A stretch of DNA of 64,000 nt from Adineta ricciae (lineage: Eukaryota; Rotifera; Eurotatoria; Adinetida; Adinetidae), in assembly GCA_905250025.1 (NCBI GenBank), contig CAJNOJ010000090.1, forward strand, positions 306,073 to 370,072, in the 5' to 3' direction. Positions 24,198 through 41,777 of the stretch are shown piece after piece. The position numbers and the translations under genes were made by a program. The notes under the pieces are model-generated. The model worked only from the letters and a program-made list of their open reading frames with translations, searched no databases and was not told where the DNA came from. Positions within the stretch are counted from its first letter, which is position 1. Each line of letters opens with the position of its first letter.

Positions 24198-27100
24198 ATG
24201 AAATGTAAAGAAGTAATGACACATATTCTTTTCGATACAATACCAAATTGGATGAAATATCACCATGAAAAAGAAAACCGGATTGTTCGAAAGGTAATTC
24301 CAAAGCAGATACTACTCTCATTCACAAAATTGCCGCGTTTCACTGTCATTAAATACTTTGACATCGCTCATTTTCAACAATGAACTTGTTTAAATATAGT
24401 ATAGACGAATATTTAAATGAACTGACGTACATAAATTATACTTGAACTACGTTGATACGTCGTCACCTTGATTTGTATTCATCAATCGTTATCTTTTATT
24501 TCTAAGGTATATAGTATTGGTGACTTATGCTATCTCAACGACTACGACCAATCCTTCTCGAACATGTCTAAACCACAATTTGAAAAAATCAAACGTCATC
24601 TTTCGTCGTCTTCCAACTTAACTTTGAGTAATCATACAATATTGACAAGTACTCTGGGCAAGTTATTAGTTCGAGTAAGTGTTCGTAGGAAATGGCGATT
24701 GCCGATCTAAACACGTCATTATCTTCTCTTCTTTGACCGACATCGTTCTATTTCCGTCGCAATCATTGAGAAACTCTCCGAGTAGAGAAGAGAAGAAGAA
24801 AAAGAATTATTCTTCGATTAGATACAGAGACAATGGCAAGCAGGTGTTCATTTTGTACATTCGCACAAAACGACAGAAATCAGAACGATTGATTCCGTGT
24901 TTTTCTTTATGCAACCATCAGAAATTAACACATCGTTCGCCAACTGATGCGACAAAGAGTACAAGTGACTTGTCGTCTGGTCAACACTATGAACAACCAA
25001 ACTCATCGACAATGGACACAAAAATGATTCTGAAAGACAATCTAAAATTTATCGAACGGATTGGTCAAGGAAAACTGGGTGTTGGTAAGTTGAAATATCA
25101 ATTTGTACTTCGTTCATCTTGTCTCTTTAGTTCTCAAAGCATTCTATCGAACGAAACAAAATGAATTAGTAAATACAATTAAAAGAAAAACTTCATTTCG
25201 TTGATCTTCTACTTGTTCATGTTTAGTTAACCGTAGCTGTAAAAAAACTCGATTTAAAATTTCATTACAACGACATATTGAAAGATGTTAACGTTCTACA
25301 AGAAATCAAACATCCGTACATTCTCCAATTCTTCGGTATTACCATTCATACAGACCGTTCGATACTGTTTGTAAGTTTTGTCAAAAAATAACATCTGATA
25401 TTTTCATTCAATGAACGACCTTATTCAGATAATGGAATATGCACCGATGAAATCACTTGATGATTGTTTGATTTCCCCGAATGCCAAGAGAGAATATACT
25501 GTGCAAATTTTATTTGAATTTATTAAACAAATAGCAGCAGCATTGAGCTACTTAGAGAAACGATTTTTCATCCATCGGAATTTAACTTGTCGAAATTATT
25601 TGGTCTTCAACAAGTCACTTGTGAGTATTGATTGAACAATGAATCGATCCGACTCTTTCCCTAGGTGAAACTTTCAGATTGGAGTTTTGGTCATTTGAAT
25701 GCATCATGGAAGGAAAGATTAAAACTACCAATAGCATGGATGAGTCCCGAAGCGATACATTCTCATTGTTTTTCGATTGCATCCGATGTTTACTCATTCG
25801 GTGTTTCAATGTGGGAATGTTTCAGCTACGGACAAGTGCCATGGCAAGGAATGACCAATGATCAAGTAAGATTTTCTCTTTACGCTTTGACGAGTTTCGA
25901 GAAATGAAAGAAAAACGCTTCTTCTCTAGATTAGTGAAGTCATCGATGCATCGAATTATCAACAGTTGCCAAGGCCATCGCATGCGACATCTGAACTGTA
26001 TCAACTAATGCTACATTGTTGGAAATATGAACCGTGTGAACGTCCAACATTTTCTGAATTAGAAATGACATTAGCCGAAGTCGATATCATTATCTAGAAC
26101 AGAGAGTAATATCATCCATTGACTTGTCATATTCTTATAGATCGAATTGGAACAAGTTCAATGGAAAAACAATCATAACACATCAATAAATCTACCTGAT
26201 AATTTTCTTTCCATCCAATCATGTCTACTAGAACCGTTGACAATCCTTGATCGATGGTATGTGCATCAAATTACCACAACTAAGTATATATTATTAAGAA
26301 CAGAAGAAGAAGAAGAACAGGGACAGCGCACGAGAGAGAAACTGAAATATGATGTGCATAAGTATTCGTTTTGTTGAGATTCATTGTTACATAAACATCA
26401 TTCTCATTTCTTTAGCTGCATATATAAGTGAGCAAATAGAACAGAGCTTTTTATTTTGACGTGCGACGCGCTACCTTTCACGCACTTTTATTGATTGGTT
26501 TACAAATCAGTTTTGTTATGATGTCCTTGCGTATAGATATTGACATACTTGAAAGAAATATGTAAAAAACATCAAACTTAAACATATTGTACATTTATTT
26601 CTTTTCAGCCTTGACATTCCCAGCTCGTCATCATCAATCAAGAACTTTATTCAGTGTGTAACTGTCGACGGTCAGATAGGTTTTGTTTATATTAGTGACG
26701 TTGAACCGTTACATACACAAGCACCTTCTAAACAAACAATAAATTCCAGTCCGGCAACAATGAACCATATATTCTCTCGGAAAACAGGTATTTATAAAAA
26801 AAAAATAGCTATTCGTTCCTTTGACATCACGGACATGAGTAAGTAGATTCGACGAAGAGTTTGTGCATATTTAATAAGAAGAACACTTTCGCATAGCCTT
26901 GACAATCACAGATTCTTTTCTTTATCTTAGGCATAAAAAAGAATTCAACAAAAACAAGATGTAAACACCTATCCAAAGATATGATTAGTTCTCCTCAAGC
27001 TGATTTTATTCATGCATTTCATCTTGGAGTTGAAGGTAGCTCCCTGAATGTGAACTCTTACAACAACAAAAGCTATTCAAATATCGTTCTAGGTGAAGCC

Positions 27101-28086
27101 TTTGGTGATATAAGTTGTTTAAGTAAAATCGAAGATGCTGATCTAGATATTCAGTTCGCTTCGAAGAATTCCACGGACACTTCAATCGAACAACGATCGG
27201 TAGGAATGAAGTTCAGCTTTCTCGAATGCACTCGTGCTTGTTCTAGACTCCCGACCAATCTTCATCGTTGTTTGACGAGGTCATGCAAGCGTTCACAGAG
27301 ATTTATTCGGAGCCAGAGACAACATCGGTTCATGAAGATCATCAACTGACAAGATCAGCATCACCACAATCTCTACCAGCAGATCAGGTATGTTTAAATA
27401 ATCTGGTTGACAATTTCATTTGGTATATGTTTAGATTGAGCCATCGTCGTCTTACGATATAAATCAATTTCTATCCGATGACATGACAGGTGAATCAAAA
27501 AGATGATTTGACATGAGACATGCGAAGGTTGCTTTTTTTTTGTTTCAGATTCGAACAATCGATCATCTCCTTCATTTTCTCGTCTTCTATCGAAATTAAA
27601 TGTAAAGAAACCAAATGAAAAAACATGTCGATTCACACGTGAACTCGAAGAACGTTCACGAACTGGTTGGTAAATTCTTTCCCAGTCGATAGACACCTCT
27701 CTTTCCTTTACTTAGGCAACTTGAGTGAGCAAGGCAAAAGCGCTTATAATCTCTTAATTAATCGATGCACCAGCAATTCGTCTTCTCAATCTTCAACACA
27801 CGATGATCATTCATCGTCGTCTGTATCATCACATCACGAAAAACTTGATTTTCATTCACATTATTCATCTCGATCAAGTTTAAATTCTCGAGCATCGTCT
27901 CTCAATAAAGCTGAACAACATTCAGCCACTGGTCAACCGTTACCACCACCTCCCGACTTAACAACTCTCGGAAGCAAATTAACAACAGCTAACATGACTA
28001 ATACATTTAAGTTACCTGTTTCTCTCGTCGCCAATAAATATTCGACGAAAAGTACGTCCAAGAGAACTGATTTCCATTTTTCTTAG
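24198..28086 (+). CDS. TNK2-like: ACK/TNK-like protein with degenerate tyrosine kinase domain (SAM-like, kinase, SH3, CRIB)
   Basis: ACK kinases are cytosolic Cdc42 effectors. Exons joined in consistent phase: 24198-24293, 24508-24674 region, 24922-25084, 25131-25168, 25227-25370, 25429-25620, 25665-25865, 25930-26079, 26141-26256, then about 26610 onward to 28086. Order: a SAM-like N-terminus (ending [16 protein letters not shown]); a kinase domain with glycine loop GQGKLGV and VAVKK lysine; a C-lobe with [21 protein letters not shown] and RPTFSEL; an SH3-like segment (LTILDR then [14 protein letters not shown]); a CRIB-like motif ([15 protein letters not shown]); then a long Ser/His-rich tail with PLPPPPD. 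This order is that of ACK1. Key residues are lost: the catalytic HRD reads HRN, AARN reads TCRN, DFG reads DWS, and the alpha-C glutamate position appears to be Asp. It is therefore probably a pseudokinase scaffold. The 26079 junction uses GTCGAT; if unspliced, a TAG at 26093 would end the protein after the kinase domain. Confidence 0.8.
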
Positions 28087-28476
28087 AGACACTTAGATCA
28101 TCGTAACTCATGTTAAGAAGATCTTCATTAATGAGTAAAACTAAATCCGCTTCTCTCTGATCCTTGAGCAAGTGATGGAATGTTTATACTTATTTATGAA
28201 ACGTTTCTAAATCTGGTAGGACATGCGATTTCAAAATGAATTTTCATTTTTAGAACGATTCAATTTATTCACATGAAACACAACGACGATTTCCAACGAA
28301 ATCGGTATTGCTCGAATGCCTGATCTCCTAGTCACAACTGACAAAACTTCCTCACATTTTCATTGACTGACACGTTTTGGTTTGTTTTGAATATTTTTTT
28401 TCTTTCGTTTGCTGTATAATTAATGTTTTCTACGAACAGTGTGTGATGTTTTATTGACTGTCATCGTGTTTTCTTC

Positions 28477-28482
28477 AATAAA
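28477..28482 (+). terminator. Polyadenylation signal downstream of the ACK-like gene
   Basis: AATAAA about 390 nt after the stop at 28086 and before the next small gene, supporting gene termination here. Confidence 0.55.
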
Positions 28483-28748
28483 GACGGCATAAGCTAGACA
28501 AAATGAAGATTTCAATCCAACCTTAACGAGTTCGATTCACAAGACAAAGGATAAAAATAATCTCTAGCCAAATAATCATGACGTCATAAGAACAAAAATA
28601 TCGTGCGACGAAGAAATCTCTTTTCGAATAGGCGTACTACCGTAGAGAAGGAAAGGGAAGAAAAAGCGCACACAGGAACTTAATACCATTTCTTATTCAT
28701 CGATACTTCTGTAAGAGAACAAGCAACATTAGCAAATAAGCACAAGTC

Positions 28749-29151
28749 ATGTGTATTGTACGTATATGTTATTGCGTAGATTGATTTGGTTTTTCTCGGC
28801 AGCGATCCGGGAGTTCGAGTGGAGTTCAAAGAGAAAAATGATTATGTGCTTAAAACCGACCAAAATAAACATTATCTACTATTTTTGCTTTAGCCGGACA
28901 TTTGCCCATGTTCTGACTCATTAGACATCTGTCTATGTTGTATTCCACTCGATTTACTTTGTTGCTGTTTACCTTGTTGTCGGCCACGGTAAAATCTTTT
29001 TCTCTTTTTCGGTCTATCCGGATATTGATCAAATTTCTGCTTCTTCTACTTCAGTGAAAGAGTTGTGTACGTACCTTCGGCACAACCCATGTATGCACCA
29101 CCAGCACAAGGTTATCCCTATGTTATTAGAGAACCTATGGGACGTTATTGA
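28749..29151 (+). CDS. 66-residue Cys-rich microprotein with Pro/Tyr-rich tail
   Basis: Three exons found by reading splice signals: 28749-28757 (ATG TGT ATT, donor GTACGT), 28894-28988 (acceptor TTTTTGCTTTAG, donor GTAAAA) and 29055-29151 (acceptor TTCTACTTCAG, stop TGA). Lengths 9+95+97 = 201 nt are fully in phase. The protein opens MCIPDICPCSD. A hydrophobic block follows with clustered cysteines (DICLCCIPLDLLCCCLPCC). Then comes a polar, aromatic and proline-rich tail (YVPSAQPMYAPPAQGYPY) ending REPMGRY. The Cys/Leu block could be a palmitoylated membrane anchor. The layout is the reverse of CYSTM proteins, which have a Pro-rich N-terminus and Cys-rich C-terminus. I do not recognise an orthologue. 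An AATAAA at 29232 supports a separate transcript between the ACK-like gene and UBL5. Confidence 0.6.
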
Positions 29152-29231
29152 TTTATGAACAGAAGTTAAACAAAAAAAACAGAATGACTTTTCTTTATTC
29201 AAACGCTTTCGATTTTATTTGCTTTTTACGA

Positions 29232-29237
29232 AATAAA
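29232..29237 (+). terminator. Polyadenylation signal of the Cys-rich microprotein gene
   Basis: AATAAA 81 nt after the stop at 29151, lying tail-to-tail with the UBL5 3' end. Confidence 0.55.
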
Positions 29238-29275
29238 TTTTATTCACAGTTTTGCAAATACAGTGGATATTGTTT

Positions 29276-29612
29276 TCATTGATAATAAAGTTCAATGCTC
29301 ATGCCATCATGAATTTCTAAACGAACAAAACAAAGGAAATCGAATGAATGGCAAAAATAATCGATAACTTACCATAATCTGCAAGTGTAACATTGTCTTT
29401 GAAGATATTGTCTAAAAGCAAAAGAAAACGATCATTTAAATGTGGAAATAAATGATTTCTTGATACTTACACCACTTTTTAAGAACGATCTTTTCAGCCT
29501 TTGTGCCAGTTTGAGCAGCGATCAGTTTTTTCAGGTCCCCGACTGTGTCATCTGGATTGCATTTGACACGTACTTTTTTACCCAAACGATCGTTACAGAT
29601 GATTTCAATCAT
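29276..29612 (-). CDS. UBL5: Ubiquitin-like protein 5 (UBL5/Hub1)
   Basis: Three exons reading left from ATG 29612 to TGA 29278-29276, with donors GTAAGT and acceptors TTTTAG/GTTTAG in consistent phase. The product is 73 aa, the same length as the human protein. UBL5/Hub1 is a non-covalent ubiquitin-like modifier that binds spliceosomal proteins (the HIND element of Snu66/SART1) and influences splice-site choice; in animals it is also linked to the mitochondrial unfolded-protein response. Seen directly: [56 protein letters not shown] and the invariant C-terminal YYQ (a double tyrosine in place of ubiquitin's diglycine). An acceptor-like TTTGACAG lies 20 nt upstream of the start. Confidence 0.97.
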
Positions 29613-29634
29613 ACTTCTATCGATTAAGAAATCT

Positions 29635-30406
29635 GTCAAATGAATGACTAAATTTATTTAAGTAAAAGTGAAAATACGTTATTGCTTTGCATTGCATTAT
29701 TCAGTTCTGCCTATCTATTGGTTTACCGCAATGCACCAATCGTCTATCAATGCGATTTAATCTGTTGTTTACATACTTTTTCGAAAAATATTTTCATTGA
29801 ATGAAATCGAAAAACGTATTTTGATACTATTCTTTATTACGTATTAGATATAGTTCCCTTCTCTACATGACGCATATGTGTGCATTCATGTGTTTTGCAA
29901 GCAGCCATTCTAATCTTTCTTTTGTTTCTTATCTCTGACTGGTTAAATATAGTGTCGCGTTGAGTTTACTTGTTCGTTCTCTGCTATTACTATTTCTTTT
30001 CCTTCTTCTTCTTCTTCTTCTTCTTCTTCTTCTCCTCTGCTTATTCTTATTCTTCTTCGTCTTTTCTTCGCTCAGTTTGTGTGCGTCTCTCTGTCTCTCT
30101 CTCCACCTGAATCGACAACAGGGTCTGTTTCTGTGTGTGTCGTCGACCAGAAATAAGCTTCTATAGTTGCTGTTTCTGTTGCTCTTACTACTACTACTAC
30201 TAGATTGCCATTGCGACAAACGACGACGAGAACGATCTTCTTCGTTTTGTTGCGTTTATATAACGCATGTCACTAACATACGCATGATAATCTGATATAT
30301 TCTTCTTACTAACAATAATGATGACCCAACGTCCACCTCCTTTTATTTATTCAGTTTTATATAATCGATTAAATTTATCGTTATCTGGTTATTTTCTATT
30401 ATCTGT
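29635..30406. other. Intergenic between UBL5 and CaMKII
   Basis: Contains a long CTT-triplet tract (about 30001-30032) and pyrimidine-rich sequence, probably the CaMKII 5' UTR/promoter. ORFs here are Arg-rich or Leu-rich artefacts of the triplet repeat. Confidence 0.55.
30001..30032. repeat. (CTT)n trinucleotide repeat
   Basis: Near-perfect CTT/TTC repeat of about ten units on the plus strand, upstream of CaMKII. Confidence 0.9.
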
Positions 30407-36097
<5,691 letters not shown>

Positions 36098-37194
36098 TTT
36101 TCTTTTACAATCATAATTTGTTCACGAGTTTTCATATCCATGCACTTGCTCTTTCTAAATTCCCCTTCTTTCGAGTATTCATTCCTTTTTTTTCGCACTT
36201 TCCTCTCTCGCTCTTTATGTTGTTTGAATGTTTTTCTCTCACTCTCTTCATTTCTTTTGCCTTCAATGAATCATACATTTTTTGATTACCTGCGTACCTC
36301 GTATACTTTTACGTGCCTCTACGACACTATGGATTTATCATTTGTGAAAAAAAAATGTATTTATTCTATTTATTTTGTGTTTTCTCATTCGTTCATGTCT
36401 TCTTTTGATTAAGGCGAAACAAAATGTCTACGATTAGCTTCTTCTTCTTCTCCTAACAAAAATACAAACAAATCTATCTCTCTTTTCATCATTTCGTGTT
36501 TATTGTTGTTGTTGTTGTTGCTCATCCTTTCTCCTATCATTTTCTGGCTCTCGCTGACGTTTTGTGAAAGGAATCAATTGCAAAACGTAGATTTTCTTCT
36601 CTTTTTCTTTGACTGACTTGTCCTTTTCTTCTTTTGGATCGGTGATGATAATCAGAAGTTTTTCTTCTATTCAAAATGACAACCAATAAAATAATTAATA
36701 ATAAGTTTTGCATATTTGATAAGAATAATAATTAAGCCTCATATTTGACGAGCCTATTCGATTACTTATGTATCTGATGTGAATTAAAGTTTCGACATCG
36801 AATGCAAATCGTGAGAACATACATTTCTGATTACGTTAATGCTAGAAGAAACATCAAATATTCACTTGAGAGTAGATTGGACTAGAGCGACATCTATACG
36901 AACAAAATGCAGATTTTCGACGCATTTATCTTTCGAAGAAATTGTGTTTGAATTCTAATTTAGATTAAATTTCGTTCTGTTATATATCCTCATGGATGTC
37001 GGTTACTAGGCAATCAACTGGCCATATTAATATATATATAAGTTGATTATCAACACGAAGAGAAAAAAGAGGAGTTGTCGTTGTCGATCGACATTGTGTT
37101 TCCAAGAGACTGAGGTACCTATGGCGACCTTGCTTGCCACAAACTCGCATTTTGCACCCTTATTCATTTATTCTCTCATCTTGTCTTCAGAGAT
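36098..37194. other. CaMKII 3' UTR and CFAP20 upstream region
   Basis: Pyrimidine-rich 3' UTR-like sequence up to about 36700 with an AATAAA near 36685, then AT-rich DNA. The CTTCAG acceptor at 37189-37190 lies four bases before the CFAP20 ATG. Confidence 0.5.
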
Positions 37195-37980
37195 ATGTTC
37201 AAAAATACTTTTCAAAGTGGTTTCCTGTCGATTCTCTACAGTATCGGTAGTAAGCCATTGCAAATCTGGGACAAAAAGGTATGTCAACTATGTTCAAACA
37301 GCGAAATCTCATCAATTTCTCTAGGTGCGAAATGGACATATCAAACGAATCACAGACAATGAAATTCAGTCTCTTGTCCTGGAAATAGTCGGTACTAATG
37401 TGAGCACAACATACATCACATGTCCAGCTGATCCGAAGAAAACGCTCGGCATCAAACTTCCGTTTCTTGTGATGATTATCAAAAATTTAAAGAAGTATTT
37501 TACGTTCGAAGTTCAAGTAAGACGAACCTTTCGATCTGCATCGATCAATACACTATAATTTACCAGGTTCTCGATGATCGCAATGTTCGTCGACGTTTTC
37601 GTGCTAGTAACTATCAATCGACGACACGTGTCAAACCGTTTATTTGTACAATGCCGATGCGTTTGGATGACGGATGGAATCAAATTCAATTTAACTTATC
37701 TGATTTTACACGACGTGCCTACGGTACGAATTACATCGAAACGTTAAGAGTTCAAGTATGTTGAAAGCGTTCTTTTTTGAAATACGAAGACAGACGCGTT
37801 CGAAAATCATTTCATAGATTCATGCAAATTGTCGAATTCGACGTGTTTACTTTTCTGATCGACTCTATTCGGAAGATGAATTGCCGCCGGAATTTAAATT
37901 ATATTTACCGGTAAGATTTTCTTTGCAAATCATCGATTTTCTCTTGAATTCAAATCTTCTTCTAGGTTCAAAAGAAATAA
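37195..37980 (+). CDS. CFAP20: Cilia- and flagella-associated protein 20
   Basis: Five exons: 37195-37278, 37325-37516, 37567-37755, 37818-37910, 37966-37980; total 573 nt and 190 aa (human 193). CFAP20 (Bug22/GTL3) is an inner-junction protein of the doublet microtubule, bridging A and B tubules and needed for normal ciliary beating. Identity to the animal family is extreme from the start [18 protein letters not shown]. Further landmarks are [94 protein letters not shown] and the C-terminus [11 protein letters not shown]. The last exon is only 15 nt. All introns are about 46-62 nt. A TTGTCTTCAG acceptor precedes the ATG by 4 nt with no plausible partner exon, suggesting trans-splicing. Confidence 0.98.
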
Positions 37981-38907
37981 TCGAATTCATGATATACTTT
38001 TTCTCTTCTTCGTTCTATTTTCTTTTCTCTCTTTTTTTCAAATATAACAAACAATAAACAGCATGATTCTTCACCAACCGACAGCTGTGTATATTTGTGA
38101 TTCTTTCTTGTCTTCTATACAATGAATGTCAACTTTTGTTCGTTTTCTCACGCATCTTTCATTCTTTGACCATCAGTGAAAAAACGCCAAATATATATGT
38201 ATACTCTTTTACTTTGTAATAGATTGTATCGAATATTATTCAACTCACTTTCCCATGGAAAAAAAACAAATGAATGATTCATTTGACGTTGCCGATCGTT
38301 GATATTCCAGCGTTTTGTTCGATGACTTCTTACGTTGATCATGTTTGACGAATTCTAACATGATTATGCCCTGCGAGAAGATACAAGTACTTTCTCTTTC
38401 TTCACGCCTGATGTCGTAGACAAGTAATTGATCAATTATAATTTATAAACGCGAATACATCGGAGAATTCTCTGACAAGTCACACCCTCGTTTTCGTATC
38501 GTGAGCAGATAATTACTCCTTAAAATAAACATATTTCTCGCGAGATATCATGCACCATTGAATTTTCGCACGTAAAATCCATGGTCCGCTGGATTTAGGA
38601 TGAATATCGAGCTCGAAAAAGATAGATAGAGTGTTTCTGCAAATATATCTATTCATTGAGTGAATTCTTTTAAATAGAAATCCCAAACAAATGGCAAGAA
38701 AAATAGTGTATGTGTGTGACAATAGTAAAACAACAACGAAAAGTGGTGGGAAGTAGATAAATGAGATGACAGATCTGTAAGTAAATTTGTTTCTCTTTTG
38801 ATTTGAAATCAATCGCTTCAAAATGAAACATCTAATGGAAAACAGTTCACAACATCAAAAAGAAATCAAAACCAAGGCCTTGTTGTTATTATTCAATCAA
38901 CTTGTTT
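37981..38907. other. Intergenic between convergent CFAP20 and CTR1
   Basis: 3' UTRs of two convergent genes and AT-rich DNA; no supported ORF. Confidence 0.5.
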
Positions 38908-40162
38908 TTAATGGCAATGCTCGTTATAATCGATAACGGTCGAGCGGCGCCAACCGAATAAGAAATGACCTAAGCCAGCGCCGAGGATAACCGCAAGGAA
39001 TAGATAAACATTGAATGTCATTGCTATCAACATTAGTAGATAACTGATACCCATTTGAAGAATATGCAACAAGGTTTGAATGATATGGTAAGTACTCAAA
39101 AGTCGAGCGCTGAAAATATAAGAGAAAGGGATGAAAGTAAAGTTCGATTCGATAAAAATTCAGTATGACTAATCAAATAGTGCTCACCGTTTAGTACGGT
39201 TATCTGATGTTCTAACTCGTGGTAGTAAATCATTATTGTTAGAACGATCATTCTGTTGATCATGTTGGCGTACACTAGAGTGAGAATCATAGCAATCATC
39301 AAGAAAAGAACAAACAATCAATGATAGCTAGAGAAATGCTAAAGCACACTTTCGATGAACTAAACAAGACTTACAGTGGTGATTGACGATTATCTTCATC
39401 GAGAGGATGCCGAAGTATTTCACGTTTGGCTAGATGATCTCGTACGGTTTTTAATCCTTCGTAGAGCACCGCAACAAAAAATATTACAAACCAAGATCCG
39501 ACAAAGGCTGCAAAGAAAGTAGATTAAGTATGGTTTTCTTTCATTTTATTATAAGATCAGTTACCAGTAACTGATTTCGTGTTCCACTGATCGAATAGGA
39601 TTTGTTCCGTATAGCCACCATGAAAGGTCATCTGTGGAAAAGAAGCGAGAAGACATGAACATACGATTGTGAATATTCCGAACGTAGTATTTCGCCGAGT
39701 TGGCTTGTTTGATTAACAAAAATCGATAGAAAGTGAGTCAACAACTCGTTTTCCTGCTCTTATCTTTCATAAATTGAATATTTAGATAAGTTTTATGGCT
39801 TCAAAACCTTCCCTCTTGCTGCGAAGGACATTATTATTTACTAATCAGTCAAACATACGAAAAGAATAGAAGAAGTCGTTGATTTCCTGACAATTTCTAT
39901 TAAAAACTATTTAGTACGCAGAACAACACATTCTTTGTTCGCTAACAACAATGCCTACTCTATTCAACTAGAACTGTTTAAATCAAATACTCACTGCCAT
40001 CATCATCATATCTTTCGTATGTGAACCATGGCCACTATGACCCGATGGTGAATTGATTTTTGCCGGCATGATATGATTAGCATGATTCATAGTCATCATC
40101 GTTGTTGTTGTTGTAATGGACATGTCTACATGATTGTGGTGAGCATGATGATCATGAGACAT
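38908..40162 (-). CDS. SLC31A1: High-affinity copper transporter (CTR1 / SLC31A1)
   Basis: Start ATG 40162. Exon 1 (40162-39995) encodes 56 residues of a Met/His-rich ectodomain (MSHDHHAHHNHV..., MMTMNHANH, DMMMMA) that captures copper. Exon 2 adds MTFHGGYTEQILFDQW. Later exons give TM1 (SWFVIFFVAVLYEGLK), a cytosolic loop, TM2 with the pore M-x-x-x-M motif (SYLLMLIAMTFNVYLF) and TM3 with the packing GxxxG motif (GAGLGHFLFGW). The C-terminus ends in the family signature HCH. These are the defining features of trimeric CTR1 Cu(I) permeases of plasma membrane and endosomes. The intron after exon 1 is about 360 nt; the others are small. A TTTCTAG acceptor lies 8 nt upstream of the ATG. The neighbours are not copper-related. 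Confidence 0.95.
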
Positions 40163-40172
40163 TTTGAATTCT

Positions 40173-41160
40173 AGAAATATAGAAAAAAGTATATCGTATG
40201 ATGATTGAATTAATAGATTCGTTTCGGCATGAGAGAAAAACGATTACTTGTTCTTCACTCAGTTAATCGTTAAACAAATCATAGAAATTGAAATCAGAGA
40301 AGGACGTAACGATGTAGAACACGAGATTCGTGCTTGAAGGAATGAGAAAAGCAATAAAGCTGTATGCAGCGAAAGATTTTTCGCGAATCTAGCATGAAAC
40401 ATTACATCTGACTTTATCGAGAGAGAATCGTCAAGTATTTTTTCATAAGACATTCAAATATGCATCTTATGTCATGAAAATGCCAGAATCGATGCAAAAG
40501 AATGGTTTGCATGGTAGAATCAGGATGTTAGAAGAATGAACCAATCGTTCGCTCGTAGACGAGGGCGCCTTCCGTTGGTACTGAGCAAAATGTCTATCGC
40601 AATAGTCCAAAGTAGAAACTTGTCGATTGTAGCATTTTCATCTGACATTATGCAAAAGTATTTGTACACGAGACCTTGTATAATTTAACCTGTAAAGAAG
40701 AGTATAAATAACCGTATACGTTGCAATAGTAACAATAATTAGTTGTCACACTTGATTGCCTCACTATCACAATAATAAAGTGGATACTAGTCCACATGAT
40801 TCATGACGTACGCCGAGTGAAAGATTGAAATGAAAAGTGTCGACTATGAAATTTGTGCTTTTGTCAATGTGTTAATTTCATTGTTGAACTAGTGATATGA
40901 TCTACTAAAAAATTGACTCTCTTTCAGAATGAAATAGTACCTATTGTTTGTTGTCGAGAAAACGTGACAATGATCAAGTTTAAATTGAACATAAGAATCA
41001 CTTCAACTGCGAAAAAAAAGTTGCTTTTTTCTTTTCAAAATTTTGTCCTGACATTGCAAAGAATAGTGTTCTTCTTCTTCTTCTTCGTCTTCAAAATTTC
41101 GCAGTAGAAAACGTTCATTAATTCTTTTTCTATGGGAAAACCTACATTAATCAACCAAAT
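40173..41160. other. Intergenic, no gene seen
   Basis: AT-rich DNA upstream of CTR1 and downstream of the next minus-strand gene. Short ORFs (40259-40453, 40913-41107) look like chance. Confidence 0.5.
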
Positions 41161-41602
41161 TCATTTCTCTTCTCTGGTAAGAACAATCAATCCTCCAGAG
41201 ATAACATATTGAATCGGTCCTATTCTACTCTCATCGAAGATTTTCCAAGGACTTGAGTATTCTTGTTTGTTTACTGCTCGACAAACATCGCCGTTTTGAA
41301 ACTTTTCCATATTGTCTGAAATTGAGAATTATTTTTCTTTGAAAACTAAATCTCGTTTCTCAAAATCAGACACAGTTTAATTGTCCGTAGTAAAAACAAT
41401 GTTTTATTCATGTACGATAAAAGTCTTTTTTTTCCATTTGCTTTTTTTTTTCCTTTATTTAATTCAATAAAACAAATAAAAAATTTATCATACCATACGA
41501 CACATCGTTAAGTGTCGTCATTAGCGGAAGTGCCCATAATAGGAAACATGAAAAGTAAAGAGGAAAAAACGGTAGGCCTCTTGTGACAAGAACCATTTCC
41601 AT
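41161..41602 (-). CDS. Predicted 87-residue membrane protein, unrecognised
   Basis: Two exons reading left: 41602-41494 (donor GTATGA) and 41315-41161 (acceptor TCAATTTCAG), phase 1, 264 nt in total. The start MEMVLVTRG is followed at once by a hydrophobic span (LPFFPLYFSCFLLWALPLM). A polar segment with one cysteine then contains DVCRAVNKQEYSSPWKIFDE. A second, shorter hydrophobic patch (PIQYVISGGLIVL) precedes the end REEK. An in-frame ATG at 41701 would extend it, but a strong acceptor (TTTTTCTTGTCTTAG) at 41623-41624, 20 nt upstream of ATG 41602, favours the shorter start. The first span faintly recalls the DRAM/TMEM150 group but I cannot assign it. The gene is head-to-head with the K2P channel; starts are about 175 nt apart. 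Confidence 0.45.
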
Positions 41603-41777
41603 CCAAATCAATTTTCTTTTTCCTAAGACAAGAAAAATATTACGGCAGCCGAATGAGACGGAAAAGAGAAGGAAAAGGTAGAATCTAGATGCTGGGCACA
41701 TATATAAGTGAAGAGAAAAGAGCTCTCTTCTTTTTTTTATTTTTTAGTATTCACTTGAATTGAAAGAAGAAGGAAAT

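Noticed and set aside
29929..30219. Arg-rich minus-strand ORF and Leu-rich plus-strand ORF
   Set aside because: Both are translations of the CTT/GAA trinucleotide repeat.
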